Shown here: piece by piece, positions 18,517-28,503 of the stretch
How positions within the stretch are numbered: position 1 is the stretch's first letter
Layout of the letters: every line of letters starts with the position of its first letter
Source of the DNA: Sphingobium sp. DEHP117
Lineage (GTDB): Bacteria; Pseudomonadota; Alphaproteobacteria; Sphingomonadales; Sphingomonadaceae
DNA length: 64,000 nucleotides
Assembly: GCF_030867385.1 (NCBI RefSeq)
Contig: NZ_JAPFBJ010000001.1
Span: forward strand, 124,001-188,000
Direction: 5' to 3'
Translations under genes and position numbers: made by a program
The notes under the pieces: model-generated
What the model saw: only the letters and a program-made list of their open reading frames with translations
What the model was told of the DNA's origin: nothing
Databases searched by the model: none

Positions 18517-18660
18517 CGGGCCAGCCGTTTAGGGGCTTTGGCAGAGGAAGGGAAGGTGGGTTGCTGATCTTTGCGGCGGAGTGCAGCAGGGCGCAGCAGA
18601 CTCACCGCAGCCGAGGGGAGCAACGCGCGACGCCCCACGATACGGCAAGAGCGCGCTGCG

Positions 18661-20469
18661 TTATATCATCCCCCTTGCAAGCCAGAGGTCGGATGGCCCT
18701 TGCGCCGCGTCCTCCGCATCCGCCAAAGCCATTGCGGTGGTGAACGCCGCGTTCTGCGAAAGAAAGATCTGCCCGGTAAGATCGCTTGGCAGCGCCGAAT
18801 GTTCCAGCGCGTCCATCACCGGGCCTTTTACCTCGGAGAGGTGAAGCTTTACTCCGGCATCAGCGAGGCGATGGTTGATCGCCTCGATGCTCTCTAGTGC
18901 GGAGGCGTCGATGGCGTTCACGGCAGAACACATCAGGATCAGGTGCCTGAGCCTTGGCTGCTCGGCCACTGCCTCCAGCACATAGTCCTCCAGCCAGCGG
19001 GCGTTCAGATAGGTGAGGCTCTCGTCAATGCGGATGGTGAGGATGCGCGGATCGGTGAAGACCTTATGCCGCTTGACGTTGCGGAAATGCTCGGTTTCGG
19101 GAACGCGCCCGACAATGGCGGCATGAGGCCGCGATGCGCGCCAGAGGAACAGCGCCAGGCTCAAGCCCACACCGGCGATTACGCCCGGCTCGACCCCGGC
19201 CAGCAGGGTGACGAGGACCGTCGCCATCATCGCCGCGAAATCCGGTTTGGAATAGCGGAACACATGGGCGGGAGTCTTGAAATCGACCAGGCTGAGCACT
19301 GCGACGATGATGGTCGCGGCCAGCGTTGCGATCGGCAGCGAGGCGAGCAGCGGCGTCAGGAACAGCGCCGCGAGCAAGATCCCCATCGCGGTAAAGGCGC
19401 CCGCTGCTGGCGTTTCGGCACCTGCATCGAAATTGACGACCGAGCGCGCAAATCCGCCAGTCACGGGATAGCCGCCAGACAGGCTCGCCGCGATGTTGGC
19501 CGCGCCAAGGCCGATCAACTCCTGATCCGGGCGGATGCGCTGGCGCTTTTTGGCGGCGAGCGTCTGCGCGACCGAGACGCTCTCGACAAAGCCGATGATA
19601 GAGAGCAGCAATGCCGGCACGGCCAGTCGCTGCCACAGGTCCGCATTGAATAGCGGCACGGTGAACGGCGGCAGGCTTTGCGGAATCGCGCCCACCACCT
19701 TGACGCCTTGCGCTTCCAGATCGAGCGCGATCACCGCCAGCGTCGAAACGGCGACGGCGGCGATTGGTCCGGCTTTCGCGATCAGATCAGCGGGGCGGGC
19801 GGCGAGCCCCATGCGCATGAGCAGCGGCTTCAACCCCTTGCGAACCCAATAGAGAAAGGCGGTTGCCGCCACGCCGATCACCACCGTCGGCAGACTCGTC
19901 GCTCCAACATTCTGCCACAGTGTACGCAGCAATTCCGGCATGGCCTCGCCGCTCGCCCTGATGCCCAGAATGGACTTTAGCTGGCTCGTGGCGATGATCA
20001 GCCCGGAGGCGGTGATGAAGCCCGATACGACCGGGTGCGACAACAGATTGGCGAGGAACCCCAGCCGCAACACCCCCATCAGGACCAGCATCAGGCCAGA
20101 GAGCAGCGCCAGCACCATCGCAGCGGCGATGAACTGCGGGCTACCCGGCGGCGCGATGTCACTCGCTGCCGTCAGCGTCATCAACGATATGACGGCCACC
20201 GGCCCCACCGCCAGCGTCCGGCTCGTTCCGAACAGCGCGTAGGCGATGATCGGCAGGATCGAGGCGTAGAGCCCGATTTCGGGGGGCAGGCCCGCGAGCA
20301 TTGCATAGGCGAGGCTCTGCGGGATCAGCATGATCGTGACGATCGCCGCCGCGACCAGATCGTTGGTCAGGGTCTCGCTCTTATACCGTCGCCCCCAGTC
20401 GAGAACCGGCAGAAACCGAGCAAGCCCGTTCATCATCAGCGTCCGATCCTGTGCGGCTTCACCATCCAT
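18661..20469 (-). CDS. SulP-family anion (sulfate) permease with STAS domain
   Basis: This 602-residue inner membrane protein has the SulP pattern: an N-terminal MLIPQSLAYAMLAGLPPEIGLY signature near residues 40-60, about ten to twelve hydrophobic segments, and a C-terminal cytoplasmic STAS domain from about residue 470. SulP proteins carry sulfate, bicarbonate or other anions. It is the last gene of a minus-strand operon with a persulfide-dioxygenase-like hydrolase and two YeeE/YedE proteins, so sulfate or sulfite export or exchange after sulfide oxidation is a reasonable inference. The start at 20469 lies 15 bases after the previous stop. Confidence 0.92.
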   Translation of the reverse strand: MDGEAAQDRTLMMNGLARFLPVLDWGRRYKSETLTNDLVAAAIVTIMLIPQSLAYAMLAGLPPEIGLYASILPIIAYALFGTSRTLAVGPVAVISLMTLTAASDIAPPGSPQFIAAAMVLALLSGLMLVLMGVLRLGFLANLLSHPVVSGFITASGLIIATSQLKSILGIRASGEAMPELLRTLWQNVGATSLPTVVIGVAATAFLYWVRKGLKPLLMRMGLAARPADLIAKAGPIAAVAVSTLAVIALDLEAQGVKVVGAIPQSLPPFTVPLFNADLWQRLAVPALLLSIIGFVESVSVAQTLAAKKRQRIRPDQELIGLGAANIAASLSGGYPVTGGFARSVVNFDAGAETPAAGAFTAMGILLAALFLTPLLASLPIATLAATIIVAVLSLVDFKTPAHVFRYSKPDFAAMMATVLVTLLAGVEPGVIAGVGLSLALFLWRASRPHAAIVGRVPETEHFRNVKRHKVFTDPRILTIRIDESLTYLNARWLEDYVLEAVAEQPRLRHLILMCSAVNAIDASALESIEAINHRLADAGVKLHLSEVKGPVMDALEHSALPSDLTGQIFLSQNAAFTTAMALADAEDAAQGPSDLWLARGMI

Positions 20470-20484
20470 TTTCGGTCCGTTCTG

Positions 20485-20895
20485 TTATCGAGTGGCTATC
20501 CGATGCGCGATCATTCCCCCCAGCATCGCCAGAACGACGATCAATGCCTTGCCGGGCGCGATTGCCAGATCGGCGAGCGCAGGCCCTGGGCACAGGCCGC
20601 TGATCCCCCAGCCGATGCCGAACAGAACCGCGCCAACGGCGAGCTTGCCGTCGATCCTGCTTGTACCCGGCAAATCGAAATGTGCGTCGGCAAAGGGCTT
20701 GTCGAGGCGACGCTGGATGACCCATGCTATCGCCATCGGGATCATCGCCCCGCCCATGACGAAGGCCAAGGTCGGATCCCAGTTGCCGAACAGGTCAAGG
20801 AAGCTCTGCACCCGCTGCGGATCGGCCATGCCGGAAAAGGCCAGGCCCGCGCCAAACAACAGGCCCGCGATCAGGGCGACCCCAGCGCGGTTCAC
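20485..20895 (-). CDS. YeeE/YedE-family (DUF6691) membrane protein
   Basis: The product is 136 residues. The start is the GTG at 20895, which overlaps the stop of the upstream gene in the sequence GTGA; the longer open frame would run through that gene. It has four hydrophobic segments and a conserved SGLCPGPAL loop with a cysteine, typical of the half-size YeeE/YedE thiosulfate or sulfur-compound transporters. With the preceding protein it probably forms a two-part channel for thiosulfate or polysulfide. Such pairs usually lie in BigR-type operons, as here. Confidence 0.88.
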   Translation of the reverse strand: MNRAGVALIAGLLFGAGLAFSGMADPQRVQSFLDLFGNWDPTLAFVMGGAMIPMAIAWVIQRRLDKPFADAHFDLPGTSRIDGKLAVGAVLFGIGWGISGLCPGPALADLAIAPGKALIVVLAMLGGMIAHRIATR

Positions 20896-21332
20896 AATAC
20901 ACCTCCCGCGCGCATTGCGACCACGGTCGCAAATCCCGCGCCCATGAACACTGCCGTGGCGAAGATGGATCGTCGGGACAGGCGGGACATGCCGCACACG
21001 CCGTGCCCGCTGGTGCAGCCCGATCCCAGCCGCGTGCCAAATCCCACCAGAAGCCCGCCGATGATGAGCGGGAGCGGGGAGTCGGGAAAGCGCGTGACAA
21101 CGCCTCCGGTAAACAGCGATACGATCAGTGCGCCCAGAGGCAGGCCAAGGATGAAGGCGCCCGCTACAACGCGCGGCGCCCCGGTATCAGCTAGCCCTGT
21201 TGCGCGCGCGGCCATACCGCTCACGCCGGCAATGCGGCCCAGCCCCAACAGCATGATCGCTGCGGCCAGCCCGATCATCAGGCCGCCCACAAAGCCTTCG
21301 ACCGGCATGGCGTGAGGGAAGACCGGTATCAC
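20892..21332 (-). CDS. YeeE/YedE-family membrane protein (first half)
   Basis: This 146-residue membrane protein has four hydrophobic stretches and a GSGCTSGHGVCG motif near residue 115 whose cysteines are a hallmark of YeeE/YedE sulfur-compound transporters. The start ATG overlaps the stop of the upstream hydrolase by four bases and its own stop overlaps the next GTG start, so the three are translationally coupled. The partner protein at 20485-20895 supplies the second half. Confidence 0.9.
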   Translation of the reverse strand: MIPVFPHAMPVEGFVGGLMIGLAAAIMLLGLGRIAGVSGMAARATGLADTGAPRVVAGAFILGLPLGALIVSLFTGGVVTRFPDSPLPLIIGGLLVGFGTRLGSGCTSGHGVCGMSRLSRRSIFATAVFMGAGFATVVAMRAGGVL

Positions 21333-22246
21333 AGCGCGTCCACCGGGATCTTGAGATAGGTCATGCCATTATCCTCGGGCGGCGGCATATGTCCGGCGCG
21401 CATGTTGACCTGCACCGATGGCAGGATCAGCCTCGGCATCGCCAGCGTCTTGTCCCGCGCTTCGCGCATCGCGACAAACTCATCCTCGCTCACACCATCG
21501 TGGATATGGATATTTGCCTTTCGCTCGGCCTCGACCGTCGTCTCCCAGGCATAGTTCGTCCGCCCTTCGGGCAGATAGTCATGGCACATGAATAGCCGCG
21601 TATCGGGCGGGAGCGAGAGCAGGCGGCGCGCCGACTGATAGAGCTTGCGCGCGTCGCCGCCCGGAAAGTCCGCCCGCGCCGTGCCATAATCGGGCATGAA
21701 CATGGTATCACCGACAAAGACGGCGTCGCCGATCACATAGGCAATGCAGGCGGGCGTATGGCCCGGCACGTGCAGAACCGTGACATCCAAATTGCCGATC
21801 TTGAATGTGTCGCCATCAGCGAACAGGACGTCGAAGTCCGAGCCGTCGCGCCTGAATTCCGGCCCCGCATTGAAGACGGCGCCGAACACCTGCTGCACCG
21901 TGGCGATATGCTCACCGATAGCGATTTTGCCGCCCAGTTCCTTTTGAAGGTAGGGCGCAGCGGAGAGATGATCGGCATGCGCGTGGGTTTCGAGCAGCCA
22001 GTCAACGGTGAGCGCCTCGCCCTTGACATAGGCGCTGATCGCGTCGGCCGACGCGCGGGAGGTGCGGCCCGATGCGGGATCATAATCGAGCACGCTGTCG
22101 ACGACTGCCGCCCGGAGGGTTTCGGGGTCATGCACCACATAGGAGACGGTGAACGTCGGCTCGTCGAAAAAGGCCTTGATCACAGGAGCCCCGGATTGCG
22201 CCGCGCGAACCTGCGCGGAGGCGGTTGCAAGGGCTGTGTCGCTCAT
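21329..22246 (-). CDS. Persulfide dioxygenase-like metallo-beta-lactamase fold hydrolase
   Basis: This 305-residue protein has the MBL metal motif in LETHAHADHLSA (HxHxDH), a further His in VPGHTPACI, an Asp in VFVGDTMF and a His in MCHDY. The arrangement and family length fit ETHE1/Blh-type persulfide dioxygenases, which oxidise glutathione persulfide to sulfite in the cytoplasm; such enzymes bind a single iron. It has no fused rhodanese or DUF442 domain. It is the first gene of the sulfur operon, and its ATG lies about 14 bases from a perfect AT-rich palindrome in the divergent promoter region. Confidence 0.88.
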   Translation of the reverse strand: MSDTALATASAQVRAAQSGAPVIKAFFDEPTFTVSYVVHDPETLRAAVVDSVLDYDPASGRTSRASADAISAYVKGEALTVDWLLETHAHADHLSAAPYLQKELGGKIAIGEHIATVQQVFGAVFNAGPEFRRDGSDFDVLFADGDTFKIGNLDVTVLHVPGHTPACIAYVIGDAVFVGDTMFMPDYGTARADFPGGDARKLYQSARRLLSLPPDTRLFMCHDYLPEGRTNYAWETTVEAERKANIHIHDGVSEDEFVAMREARDKTLAMPRLILPSVQVNMRAGHMPPPEDNGMTYLKIPVDAL

Positions 22247-22259
22247 GAGAAGCTCCTAA

Positions 22260-22288
22260 AATTACATATTTACATAAAATATGTAATT
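22260..22288. promoter_or_regulatory. Perfect 12-bp-arm palindrome, probable ArsR-type operator
   Basis: AATTACATATTT at 22260-22271 and AAATATGTAATT at 22277-22288 are exact reverse complements with a five-base spacer. The site lies between the divergent hydrolase and peroxiredoxin genes, and its AT-rich character stands out from the GC-rich surroundings. The ArsR-family repressor encoded downstream of the peroxiredoxin is the likely binder, giving control of both operons. Confidence 0.75.
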
Positions 22289-22344
22289 GATTAATGTGGG
22301 CGCGTCAAGAGCGCCCTAATGGCGATTATGAAAGAGCATCACGC

Positions 22345-22977
22345 ATGCAGGATGAGTACCCAATGGACAGCAGGCCGCCGCTGCGCATCGGCGATTGCGC
22401 GCCGGATTTCGGCGCACGCAGCACCGCAGGGGACATAAAATTATCGCAGTTTCGCGGAAAATGGCTGGTCTTCTTCTCTCACCCGGCGGATTTCACGCCG
22501 GTCTGCACGACCGAATTCGTCGCGCTCGCACAGGCTGCTGGCCGGTTCGCCGCGCTCGGCTGCGCCTTGCTCGGCCTGTCGGTCGACAGCCTGTTTTCGC
22601 ACCTGGCCTGGATACGCGCGATCCGGGAGGTTTTTGGCGTCACGATTGGTTTTCCTGTAATTGAGGACCCCAGCATGGCGGTGGGCCGCGCGTTCGGGAT
22701 GATCGATGAACGCGCGGGCGATAGCGCCGCCATCCGCAGCACCTATTTCATCGATCCAGAAGGGGTCATTCGCGCGATCACGACCTATCCGCACAATGTC
22801 GGGCGCTCGGTGGAAGAAATGCTGCGAATGGTTGCGGCTCTTCAGTGCGCAGCAGGCGATACTGTGCTGACTCCCGAGGGCTGGCAGCCGGGCGAGCCTG
22901 TATTGCTGCCGCCGGCGAGAGCGGCGGGGGACGCGGACGCCGCAGACTGGTTCTGCCGGCGGGTGGCTGCGCCATGA
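22345..22977 (+). CDS. Peroxiredoxin, 1-Cys (Prx6/AhpC-TSA type)
   Basis: The peroxidatic cysteine lies in PADFTPVCTTE, the signature of the AhpC/TSA family, and the protein continues into a C-terminal half of Prx6 size. The start was set at the ATG at 22345 (210 residues) because AAAGAG lies upstream; the ATG at 22363 is an alternative. It reduces peroxides, or possibly persulfides and polysulfides, in the cytoplasm. Its stop overlaps the start of the ArsR repressor by four bases (ATGA), so the two form one operon divergent from the sulfide genes. Confidence 0.88.
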   Translation: MQDEYPMDSRPPLRIGDCAPDFGARSTAGDIKLSQFRGKWLVFFSHPADFTPVCTTEFVALAQAAGRFAALGCALLGLSVDSLFSHLAWIRAIREVFGVTIGFPVIEDPSMAVGRAFGMIDERAGDSAAIRSTYFIDPEGVIRAITTYPHNVGRSVEEMLRMVAALQCAAGDTVLTPEGWQPGEPVLLPPARAAGDADAADWFCRRVAAP

Positions 22978-23375
22978 GCGCGCTCTATCAGAGCCGGGCG
23001 CTTGCCGATGCCGCAACCGAGAAGCTCAAGGTTTACGCCCAGCCACAGCGGCTGATGATACTCTCTTGCCTGCTGCGGGGGGAGAAGACGGTGGGCGCAA
23101 TCGACATAGCGACAGGGATTGGCCAGCCCGCGCTCAGCCAGCAACTAGCCGAACTGCGTCGCGCCGAGATGGTGAGGACTCGCCGCGAGGCGAAGCAGGT
23201 CTTTTATGGCCTCGCCGACGACAAGGTCGGGCTGTGCGTGCGCAGCATGGAGGCGATTCTCGGTGACAGCGCCGGTCTGCCCGGGGCGCTTGGCTCCGCT
23301 CTCCTATCAGGGCAAGTGGAGCAAGCGCTACCAACCACGCCTGCCGGGGCCGCCGCCTTTGCGCGGATCGGGTAA
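22974..23375 (+). CDS. ArsR-family repressor, BigR/SqrR-like
   Basis: This 133-residue protein is a winged-helix ArsR regulator with the recognition-helix pattern IGQPALSQQLAELRRAEMV (about residues 49-67). The family sense of BigR/SqrR is persulfide detection through two cysteines. Here one cysteine (Cys32, in MILSCLL) sits at the usual first position, but the second (Cys88, in VGLCVRS) lies earlier than the typical C-terminal one. It probably binds the palindrome at 22260-22288 and represses both flanking operons until sulfide stress. Assignment to persulfide sensing is inferred from context. Confidence 0.85.
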   Translation: MSALYQSRALADAATEKLKVYAQPQRLMILSCLLRGEKTVGAIDIATGIGQPALSQQLAELRRAEMVRTRREAKQVFYGLADDKVGLCVRSMEAILGDSAGLPGALGSALLSGQVEQALPTTPAGAAAFARIG

Positions 23376-23399
23376 GGCGACTGCCAGCTGGGTACCGCG

Positions 23400-24578
23400 T
23401 TACGGCACCGGGCTGCGGCTAATTAGTGCGCCGCTGCGCCGTTGGGCGCTGACGCGGGAGTAGGTATCGAGCATCGCCTGATTGAGGGCATCCCACCGGT
23501 TACGTTTGGAGAGGTCGAGGCCTGCCGCGCCGTGGCGCGCGCGTAGGTCGGGATCGGTGCAATACTGCTCCAGCGCGTCGGCAAACTGCCCGACCGCGCC
23601 GGGGCGGATCAGGCGGCCGGTCACCCCGTCGCGCACCAGGCTGTCGCTGCCTGTCGCCTGCGCCGCCACCACTGGCAGGCCGCAGGCCATCGTCTCCAGC
23701 GTAACATTGCCGAACGCCTCGGTGACGGAAGGGTTGAACAGCATGTCCATGCTGGCGACCGCGCGGCCAAGCTCGGGCCCGGTGACAAAGCCAAGGAAGC
23801 GCGCGTCCGGCAGCCGATGCTCGAACCAGCCCCGCGCCGGGCCTTCGCCGATTACCATTACACGGTGCGGTACCTGCCTGCGTTGTAGCTCGGCGATCGT
23901 ATCTGCAAATATGTCTAGGCCTTTTTCCATGACGACACGGCCTATGAAACCGATCACCGGCAGGTCGGCGGGGATGCCCATTGCGGCGCGCCAGGCGAGA
24001 TCGCGATTTTGCGGCGTGAAGATGCTGTCGTCGATGCCGCGCGTCCACACGCCTACGTCATAACTCATGCGCTGTTCGCGCAACATCTGCGCCAAAGTCT
24101 CCGACGGCGCCATTATTGCGTCGCAACGACGGTAAAAACGGCGCAACATCGCCTCCACCAGCGGCTCCAGAAAGGCCAGGCCGTAATAGCGCGGATAAGT
24201 CTCGAACCTCGTATGCACCGAGGCTACGACCGGCAGACCATGCTGGCGCCCGTAATTGAGCGCGCCGTGGCCGAGCGCGTCGGGGCTTGAGACATGAATG
24301 AGCGTGGGCGCGAAAGCACGCAAATCCCGCTTCACGGCCCGCGTGAGCCCGCGCGAGAAGCGATACTCCGGGCGGCGTGGGATCGGCCATGACGGCACGC
24401 TAACCAGATCGCCCTCCGGCTCGAACGCGGGCGTATCCGTCGTCGGCGAATAGACGCGCACCGCCACGCCCTGGCGGAGCAGATAACCGACCAGCTTGTT
24501 GAGCGCCTGATTGGCGCCGTCTTTCACATAATTATAGTTGCCGCTGAACAGCGCAACACGCATCGGTTGATCTGGCAT
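23400..24578 (-). CDS. Glycosyltransferase family 4 (GT-B), possible lipid or mannosyl transferase
   Basis: This 392-residue GT-B enzyme has an N-terminal acceptor domain (ALFSGNYNYVKDGANQAL) and a C-terminal donor site with the E-x7-E region EAFGNVTLETMACGLPVVA. The overall pattern, with HVSSPDALGHGALNYGR in the middle, is like bacterial enzymes adding sugars to phosphatidylinositol or diacylglycerol. It lies at the position where an apolipoprotein acyltransferase is often found after corC, and it is 24 bases from the convergent ArsR gene. Confidence 0.85.
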   Translation of the reverse strand: MPDQPMRVALFSGNYNYVKDGANQALNKLVGYLLRQGVAVRVYSPTTDTPAFEPEGDLVSVPSWPIPRRPEYRFSRGLTRAVKRDLRAFAPTLIHVSSPDALGHGALNYGRQHGLPVVASVHTRFETYPRYYGLAFLEPLVEAMLRRFYRRCDAIMAPSETLAQMLREQRMSYDVGVWTRGIDDSIFTPQNRDLAWRAAMGIPADLPVIGFIGRVVMEKGLDIFADTIAELQRRQVPHRVMVIGEGPARGWFEHRLPDARFLGFVTGPELGRAVASMDMLFNPSVTEAFGNVTLETMACGLPVVAAQATGSDSLVRDGVTGRLIRPGAVGQFADALEQYCTDPDLRARHGAAGLDLSKRNRWDALNQAMLDTYSRVSAQRRSGALISRSPVP

Positions 24579-24623
24579 CGGCCCTCTATAGACACGGGGG
24601 GTGGCGAACGCAAAATGCGCCGG

Positions 24624-25571
24624 TCAGTCCTTGTCGAGAACATGCTCGCGTATAGGGGGATGCAGGCGCAGGCGGGTGACACGCCGGTTGTCCGCCGCGA
24701 TGATCTCAAGCCGCCAGCCGCTTTCGGGGTGGAGGAGGATCTCCCCCACGGCCGGAACCTGCCCGGCAATGATGAAGGCGAGGCCGCCCAGCGTGTCGAT
24801 GTCTTCCTCGACATCGGCAAGGCGTGAGTCGAGCCGCTCCGCCACGTCCTCCAGTTCGGAGCGTGCATCTGCCTCCCACAGGCCGTCCTCGAGCGCGACG
24901 AGCATCTCCTCGGGCGCGTCGTCATGCTCATCCTCGACGTCCCCGACGATCTCCTCGACCAAATCCTCGAAGGTGAGCAGCCCTTCCGTGCCGGAATATT
25001 CATCGAGCACGATCGCAAGGTGCGTACGCTTGGCGCGCATTTCGACGAGAAGGTCGAGTACCCCCATGCTTTCAGGGACATAGAGCGGCTGTCTGATGAG
25101 TGGTTCGAGCGTCTTGGGGTGCGCCTCGCCGCGTGCCAATATGCCGAAGGCGTCGCGGATATGCACCATGCCGACGATGGTATCGAGCGTCCCGCGATAG
25201 ACAGGGATGCGGCTGTGCCCGGCGTCAGTGAAGAGCGCAACGAGGTCCGCGAAGCTCGCGCTCTCCTCGATCGCGATGATGTCTGCGCGCGGCACGGCGA
25301 CGTCGTCCACCGTATGCTCGCTGAAATGCAGGAGGTTGCGAAGCATCTGCCGCTCCAGCGGCGACAAGTCACCCTTGACGCGCTGGCCCGGCTCCTCGCC
25401 GGTTTCCTCGTCATATTCGTCGATCGCTTCTTCCAGCTCGCGCCGCAGTGTGTGATCGGAATCATTGCCGAACAGCAGGGACTTGATGCCCCGCCATATA
25501 CTGCCGCCTTCGCTGGCGGCGGCGCCACTACTGTCCGCTTCCTTGGTGCCGGACGGGCTATCGTCAGCCAT
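24624..25571 (-). CDS. CorC/HlyC-type CBS-domain protein
   Basis: The product is 315 residues from the ATG at 25571, which overlaps the ybeY stop by eight bases. After an acidic N-terminus come two CBS motifs (VPRADIIAIEE and the VGMVHIRDAFG stretch near residues 75-210), then the transporter-associated CorC_HlyC domain with VEEIVGDVEDEHD. It is thought to affect divalent cation efflux with membrane partners, and it conserves the ybeY-corC linkage. The longer frame to 25601 overlaps ybeY further and is less likely. Confidence 0.92.
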   Translation of the reverse strand: MADDSPSGTKEADSSGAAASEGGSIWRGIKSLLFGNDSDHTLRRELEEAIDEYDEETGEEPGQRVKGDLSPLERQMLRNLLHFSEHTVDDVAVPRADIIAIEESASFADLVALFTDAGHSRIPVYRGTLDTIVGMVHIRDAFGILARGEAHPKTLEPLIRQPLYVPESMGVLDLLVEMRAKRTHLAIVLDEYSGTEGLLTFEDLVEEIVGDVEDEHDDAPEEMLVALEDGLWEADARSELEDVAERLDSRLADVEEDIDTLGGLAFIIAGQVPAVGEILLHPESGWRLEIIAADNRRVTRLRLHPPIREHVLDKD

Positions 25572-26090
25572 TTTCCACCTGGTCCCCTGTTGGAGCGGCA
25601 TAGGGGTTGGCTATGTTGAGGGTCGCAAGCGCGCTCACCTCCATCGCCTCCATCTCTTCCGCCTCATGCTCATTCATATGGTCATAGCCGAGCAAATGCA
25701 AAGTGCCATGCGCGATCAGATGGGTGGCATGGTCCGCGAAGGGGATGCCTTTTTCCTCCGCCTCGCGCGCACATGTCTCGCGCGCCAGCACGATATCGCC
25801 GAGCAGCACCTCACCGTCATCCGAGTTGGACAGGGTTTCGAGCAAATCCTGCTGCACCATCGGAAAGGAGAGCACGTTCGTCGGTGCGTCCTTGTGGCGA
25901 TAGGCGGCGTTGAGATGTTGCACTTCCGCGTCGTCAGTCAACTTGACTGACAGCTCCACACAGACCTTGGCATTGCGCAGTTCGTCATGCGGCGTCTGCG
26001 CAAAGGCAGCGATCACGGCGCGCTGCGCCAGCGCGCGCCAGTCCGCCTCGGCAGGCCAACTCTCCTCGCCCGAAAGCGCTATGTCCAACA

Positions 26091-26091
<1 letters not shown>
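25564..26091 (-). CDS. ybeY: Endoribonuclease YbeY, rRNA maturation
   Basis: This 175-residue protein carries the signature zinc motif HGTLHLLGYDH (H-x3-H-x5-H) near its C-terminus and an N-terminal VCVELSVKLTDD segment. YbeY is a single-strand RNase needed for 16S rRNA 3'-end processing and ribosome quality control. It lies between phoH and corC in the conserved order, with overlapping start/stop on both sides (its start meets the phoH stop). Confidence 0.95.
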
Positions 26092-27089
<998 letters not shown>

Positions 27090-27108
27090 CAGCGGGCAGT
27101 CCGGTTCG

Positions 27109-28449
27109 TCATGCAGCCTCTTTCTGTTGTACTAATTCTCCGGCCAGACTGTTGGGGCCGGCCGAAACGATTTCTACATTCACCATGTCGCCGATCTGCG
27201 CGCCTTCGGCATAGACATGCACCGATTGCAGCCATGGCGATTTGCCGACGAGTTGCCCCGGCTTGCGCCCGGCTTTCTCGATCAACACGGGGCAGCTTTT
27301 GCCCACGGTCCGCTGGTTGAACGCGAGCTGATCCGAAGTGATCTGCGTCTGAAGCTGCTTGAGGCGCTCGTCCATGAGTTCCGGCGCGATCTGGTTGGCC
27401 ATTTCTGCGGCCGGGGTGCCGGGTCGGGGTGAGTATTTGAAGCTGAAGGCATAGGCATAGCCCACCTCGCGGATCAGGCTCATGGTTGCCTCGAAATCCG
27501 CGTCTGTTTCGCCTGGAAAGCCGACGATGAAATCGCCGGAGAGCGCTATGTCCGGCCTCACCGTGCGCACCTTGTCGAGCAGGCGCAGATAGCTGTCGCG
27601 TGTGTGGCTGCGGTTCATGGCCTTCAATATCGGGTCGGACCCGGACTGAACCGGCAGATGGAGATAGGGCATCAGCTTTTCGACCTCGGCATGGGCGGCG
27701 ATGAGGCCGTCTGTCATGTCGTTGGGATGGCTGGTGGTATAGCGGATGCGCTGGAGGCCATCGACCCGGTCCAGCGCGCGAATGAGATCATGCAGTCCAC
27801 GCCCGGTGTCATCGCCCCAGGCGTTCACATTCTGCCCCAGCAGCGTGATCTCCTTGGCGCCGCCATCGACCAGCGCCTTCGCCTCATCGAGGATCGCGTC
27901 CCACGGGCGGCTGATCTCCGCGCCGCGGGTGTAGGGCACCACGCAATAGGTGCAGAACTTGTCGCAGCCCTCCTGCACGGTGAGGAAGGCGGTGGGACGG
28001 GGCTGCTTGGCGCGGCCGGGCAGGGCGCCGAACTTGGAGGCGGCGGGCATGTCCGTATCGAGCGCCTCTTCGCCGCGCACGGCCTTGTCGACCAGCTCGG
28101 GCAGGCGGTGATAGGCCTGCGGGCCGACTACGATGTCGACCATCTTGGTGCGCCGCGTAATCTCCGGCCCTTCGGCCTGCGCAACGCAGCCCGCCACGGC
28201 GATCATCGGGCGGCTGCCATCCTCGCGCCGAAGGCGACCAATGTCGGAATAGACCTTCTCCGCTGCTTTCTCGCGGATGTGGCAGGTGTTGAGCACCACC
28301 ATGTCGGCGCTCAGCCCATCCTCGGCAGCGGTCATGCCCTGCGCGCCCAGCATCTCGGCCATGCGCTCGCCGTCATAGACGTTCATCTGGCAGCCGAAGG
28401 ATTTGACGTGGAAGGTGCGCGGGGTTTTTGGGGTGGTAGGACGAGTCAT
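27109..28449 (-). CDS. miaB: tRNA-2-methylthio-N6-dimethylallyladenosine synthase
   Basis: This 446-residue radical-SAM methylthiotransferase has the N-terminal UPF0004 domain beginning FHVKSFGCQMN, the radical-SAM cluster motif in GCDKFCTYC (C-x3-C-x2-C) near residue 160, and a C-terminal TRAM domain. It adds a methylthio group to i6A37 in tRNA using two iron-sulfur clusters. Position between fur and phoH and full length match the alphaproteobacterial arrangement. Confidence 0.96.
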   Translation of the reverse strand: MTRPTTPKTPRTFHVKSFGCQMNVYDGERMAEMLGAQGMTAAEDGLSADMVVLNTCHIREKAAEKVYSDIGRLRREDGSRPMIAVAGCVAQAEGPEITRRTKMVDIVVGPQAYHRLPELVDKAVRGEEALDTDMPAASKFGALPGRAKQPRPTAFLTVQEGCDKFCTYCVVPYTRGAEISRPWDAILDEAKALVDGGAKEITLLGQNVNAWGDDTGRGLHDLIRALDRVDGLQRIRYTTSHPNDMTDGLIAAHAEVEKLMPYLHLPVQSGSDPILKAMNRSHTRDSYLRLLDKVRTVRPDIALSGDFIVGFPGETDADFEATMSLIREVGYAYAFSFKYSPRPGTPAAEMANQIAPELMDERLKQLQTQITSDQLAFNQRTVGKSCPVLIEKAGRKPGQLVGKSPWLQSVHVYAEGAQIGDMVNVEIVSAGPNSLAGELVQQKEAA

Positions 28450-28503
28450 TGGCCCAGCTATACAGGCCTGCCCGCCGACAAGAAAGCCGCTAGGCGCGCT
28501 TTT

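Noticed and set aside
18517..18660. Possible cobalamin riboswitch upstream of the TonB-dependent receptor
   Set aside because: No conserved B12-box pattern was found on the transcribed strand, and no cobalamin genes lie nearby.
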